Assembly (NCBI RefSeq): GCF_001956045.1
Contig: NZ_MRTH01000026.1
Location: 1 to 64,000 of the forward strand
Length of the DNA stretch: 64,000 nucleotides
From: Paenibacillus sp. FSL H7-0331
GTDB taxonomy: Bacteria; Bacillota; Bacilli; Paenibacillales; NBRC-103111
Reading direction: 5' to 3'
In this document: piece by piece, positions 63,486-64,000 of the stretch
How the letters are laid out: every line of letters begins with the position of its first letter
How positions within the stretch are numbered: position 1 is the stretch's first letter
The notes under the pieces: model-generated
Seen by the model: only the letters and a program-made list of their open reading frames with translations
Told to the model about the DNA's origin: nothing
Databases searched by the model: none
Translations under genes and position numbers: made by a program

Positions 63486-64000
63486 CTACTTGGAGTCTTC
63501 CTTCACATACATTTGCCTGAACTGCCCCGGTGTAACACCTTCATGCCGCTTGAATACCCGGATAAACGTATTGGAATTCGTGAAGCCTACCTGTTCAGAA
63601 ATATCAACCACTGTATCCTGCGTTTGCCGCAGCCGTATTTTGGCCTGCTCGACACGCCGGGTATTGATATAATCGACAAAGTTCATTCCCGTGACCTCTT
63701 TAAAAATGCTGCTCAGATACGAAGGTGATAATCCGATATTCTCACCAAGGATCGTTAATGATAAATCCAGATGATAATTATTTTCCACATAATCCTTGAT
63801 TTGATTGAACAGGGTATTGTCCTGCCCTTGCTTCTTGTTGTGAATCCAGTCGCTGATGCTCTGGAACATCCGTTCAATGTACTCCTTCTTGTCCTCCAGC
63901 CGTGGCTGCTGATTAACCTCCCTGTACAAATCAATGGAGTCACTGAAGATTTCGGCGGTTGTAGATTGGACCTCATAAATCGTTCGTATTGCGGTGCCTA
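63486..64000 (-). CDS. AraC-type regulator, C-terminal part (cut by window edge)
   Basis: The frame is open to the right end of the window, so at least 170 C-terminal residues are present and the start is outside. The last 100 residues are an AraC-type double HTH (LGENIGLSPSYLSSIFKEVT and ISEQVGFTNSNTFIRVFKRH, VTPGQFR). The preceding helical linker resembles YesN-type response regulators, but the receiver domain is not visible. It probably controls the transport operon at 59701-63266. Confidence 0.85.
   Translation of the reverse strand, partial: GTAIRTIYEVQSTTAEIFSDSIDLYREVNQQPRLEDKKEYIERMFQSISDWIHNKKQGQDNTLFNQIKDYVENNYHLDLSLTILGENIGLSPSYLSSIFKEVTGMNFVDYINTRRVEQAKIRLRQTQDTVVDISEQVGFTNSNTFIRVFKRHEGVTPGQFRQMYVKEDSK

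Overview
The window looks like chromosomal DNA of a spore-forming member of the Paenibacillaceae (Paenibacillus-like). The evidence is: several LplB/LytC-type ABC sugar importers with lipoprotein binding proteins and AraC-type regulators; sporulation genes (ylbJ, yunB, a lytH-like gene); a yutD-lipA-lytH-yunB block with Bacillales gene order; strong AGGAGG ribosome binding sites; and frequent TTG/GTG starts. All family names were recognised by eye, with no database search.

Left part (1-16400, AT-rich): a small membrane protein, a secreted permuted cysteine hydrolase, a translationally coupled pair of small proteins (one WYL-like), then an array of seven or eight large secreted proteins, all on the minus strand (2037-15924). 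Six of them start at the same kind of TTG codon behind a copy of the same roughly 120-bp leader. They share near-identical fibronectin III modules and carry different N-terminal or central domains (Kelch, RCC1, discoidin-like, cohesin plus dockerin). Five end in one or two copies of a module of about 70 residues that I do not recognise. The last member has lost its 5' end.

Middle part (16400-29800): core and accessory genes. These are a VOC protein, a chemotaxis receptor, an M3 oligopeptidase, yycC and a zinc-ribbon-like partner, a diguanylate cyclase, a DUF2225 protein, a truncated haemoglobin, a 31-residue membrane ORF, ylbJ, alpha-glucan phosphorylase, a PilZ protein and nadK.

Sugar locus 1 (29800-39815): a five-gene minus-strand unit (two permeases, binding protein, an unusual glycosidase-like protein, a membrane AraC regulator), divergent from an HpcH/HpaI aldolase and a YhcH-type protein. 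A 2.5-kb mobile element with inverted ends, a decayed transposase and a membrane-protein passenger follows (39851-42375).

Block 42377-48624: yutD and lipA, then nickel-pincer genes larB and larC1, then larC2 on the opposite strand, then lytH-like and yunB. The larC gene is thus split into two convergent genes.

Sugar-acid locus 2 (48800-59600): aldehyde dehydrogenase, GntR regulator, DapA-family lyase, an enolase-superfamily protein lacking its usual lysines, two paralogous binding proteins, one permease pair and a TIM-barrel isomerase. A clear promoter with an overlapping palindrome precedes it. Sugar locus 3 (59700-64000) has a binding protein, two permeases and an AraC regulator cut by the window edge. 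None of the three importers has its own ATPase, so a shared MsmX-type ATPase is inferred.

A family of small hairpin repeats that ends in the Shine-Dalgarno sequence sits directly before five genes (nadK, yutD, yunB and two LytC-type permeases).
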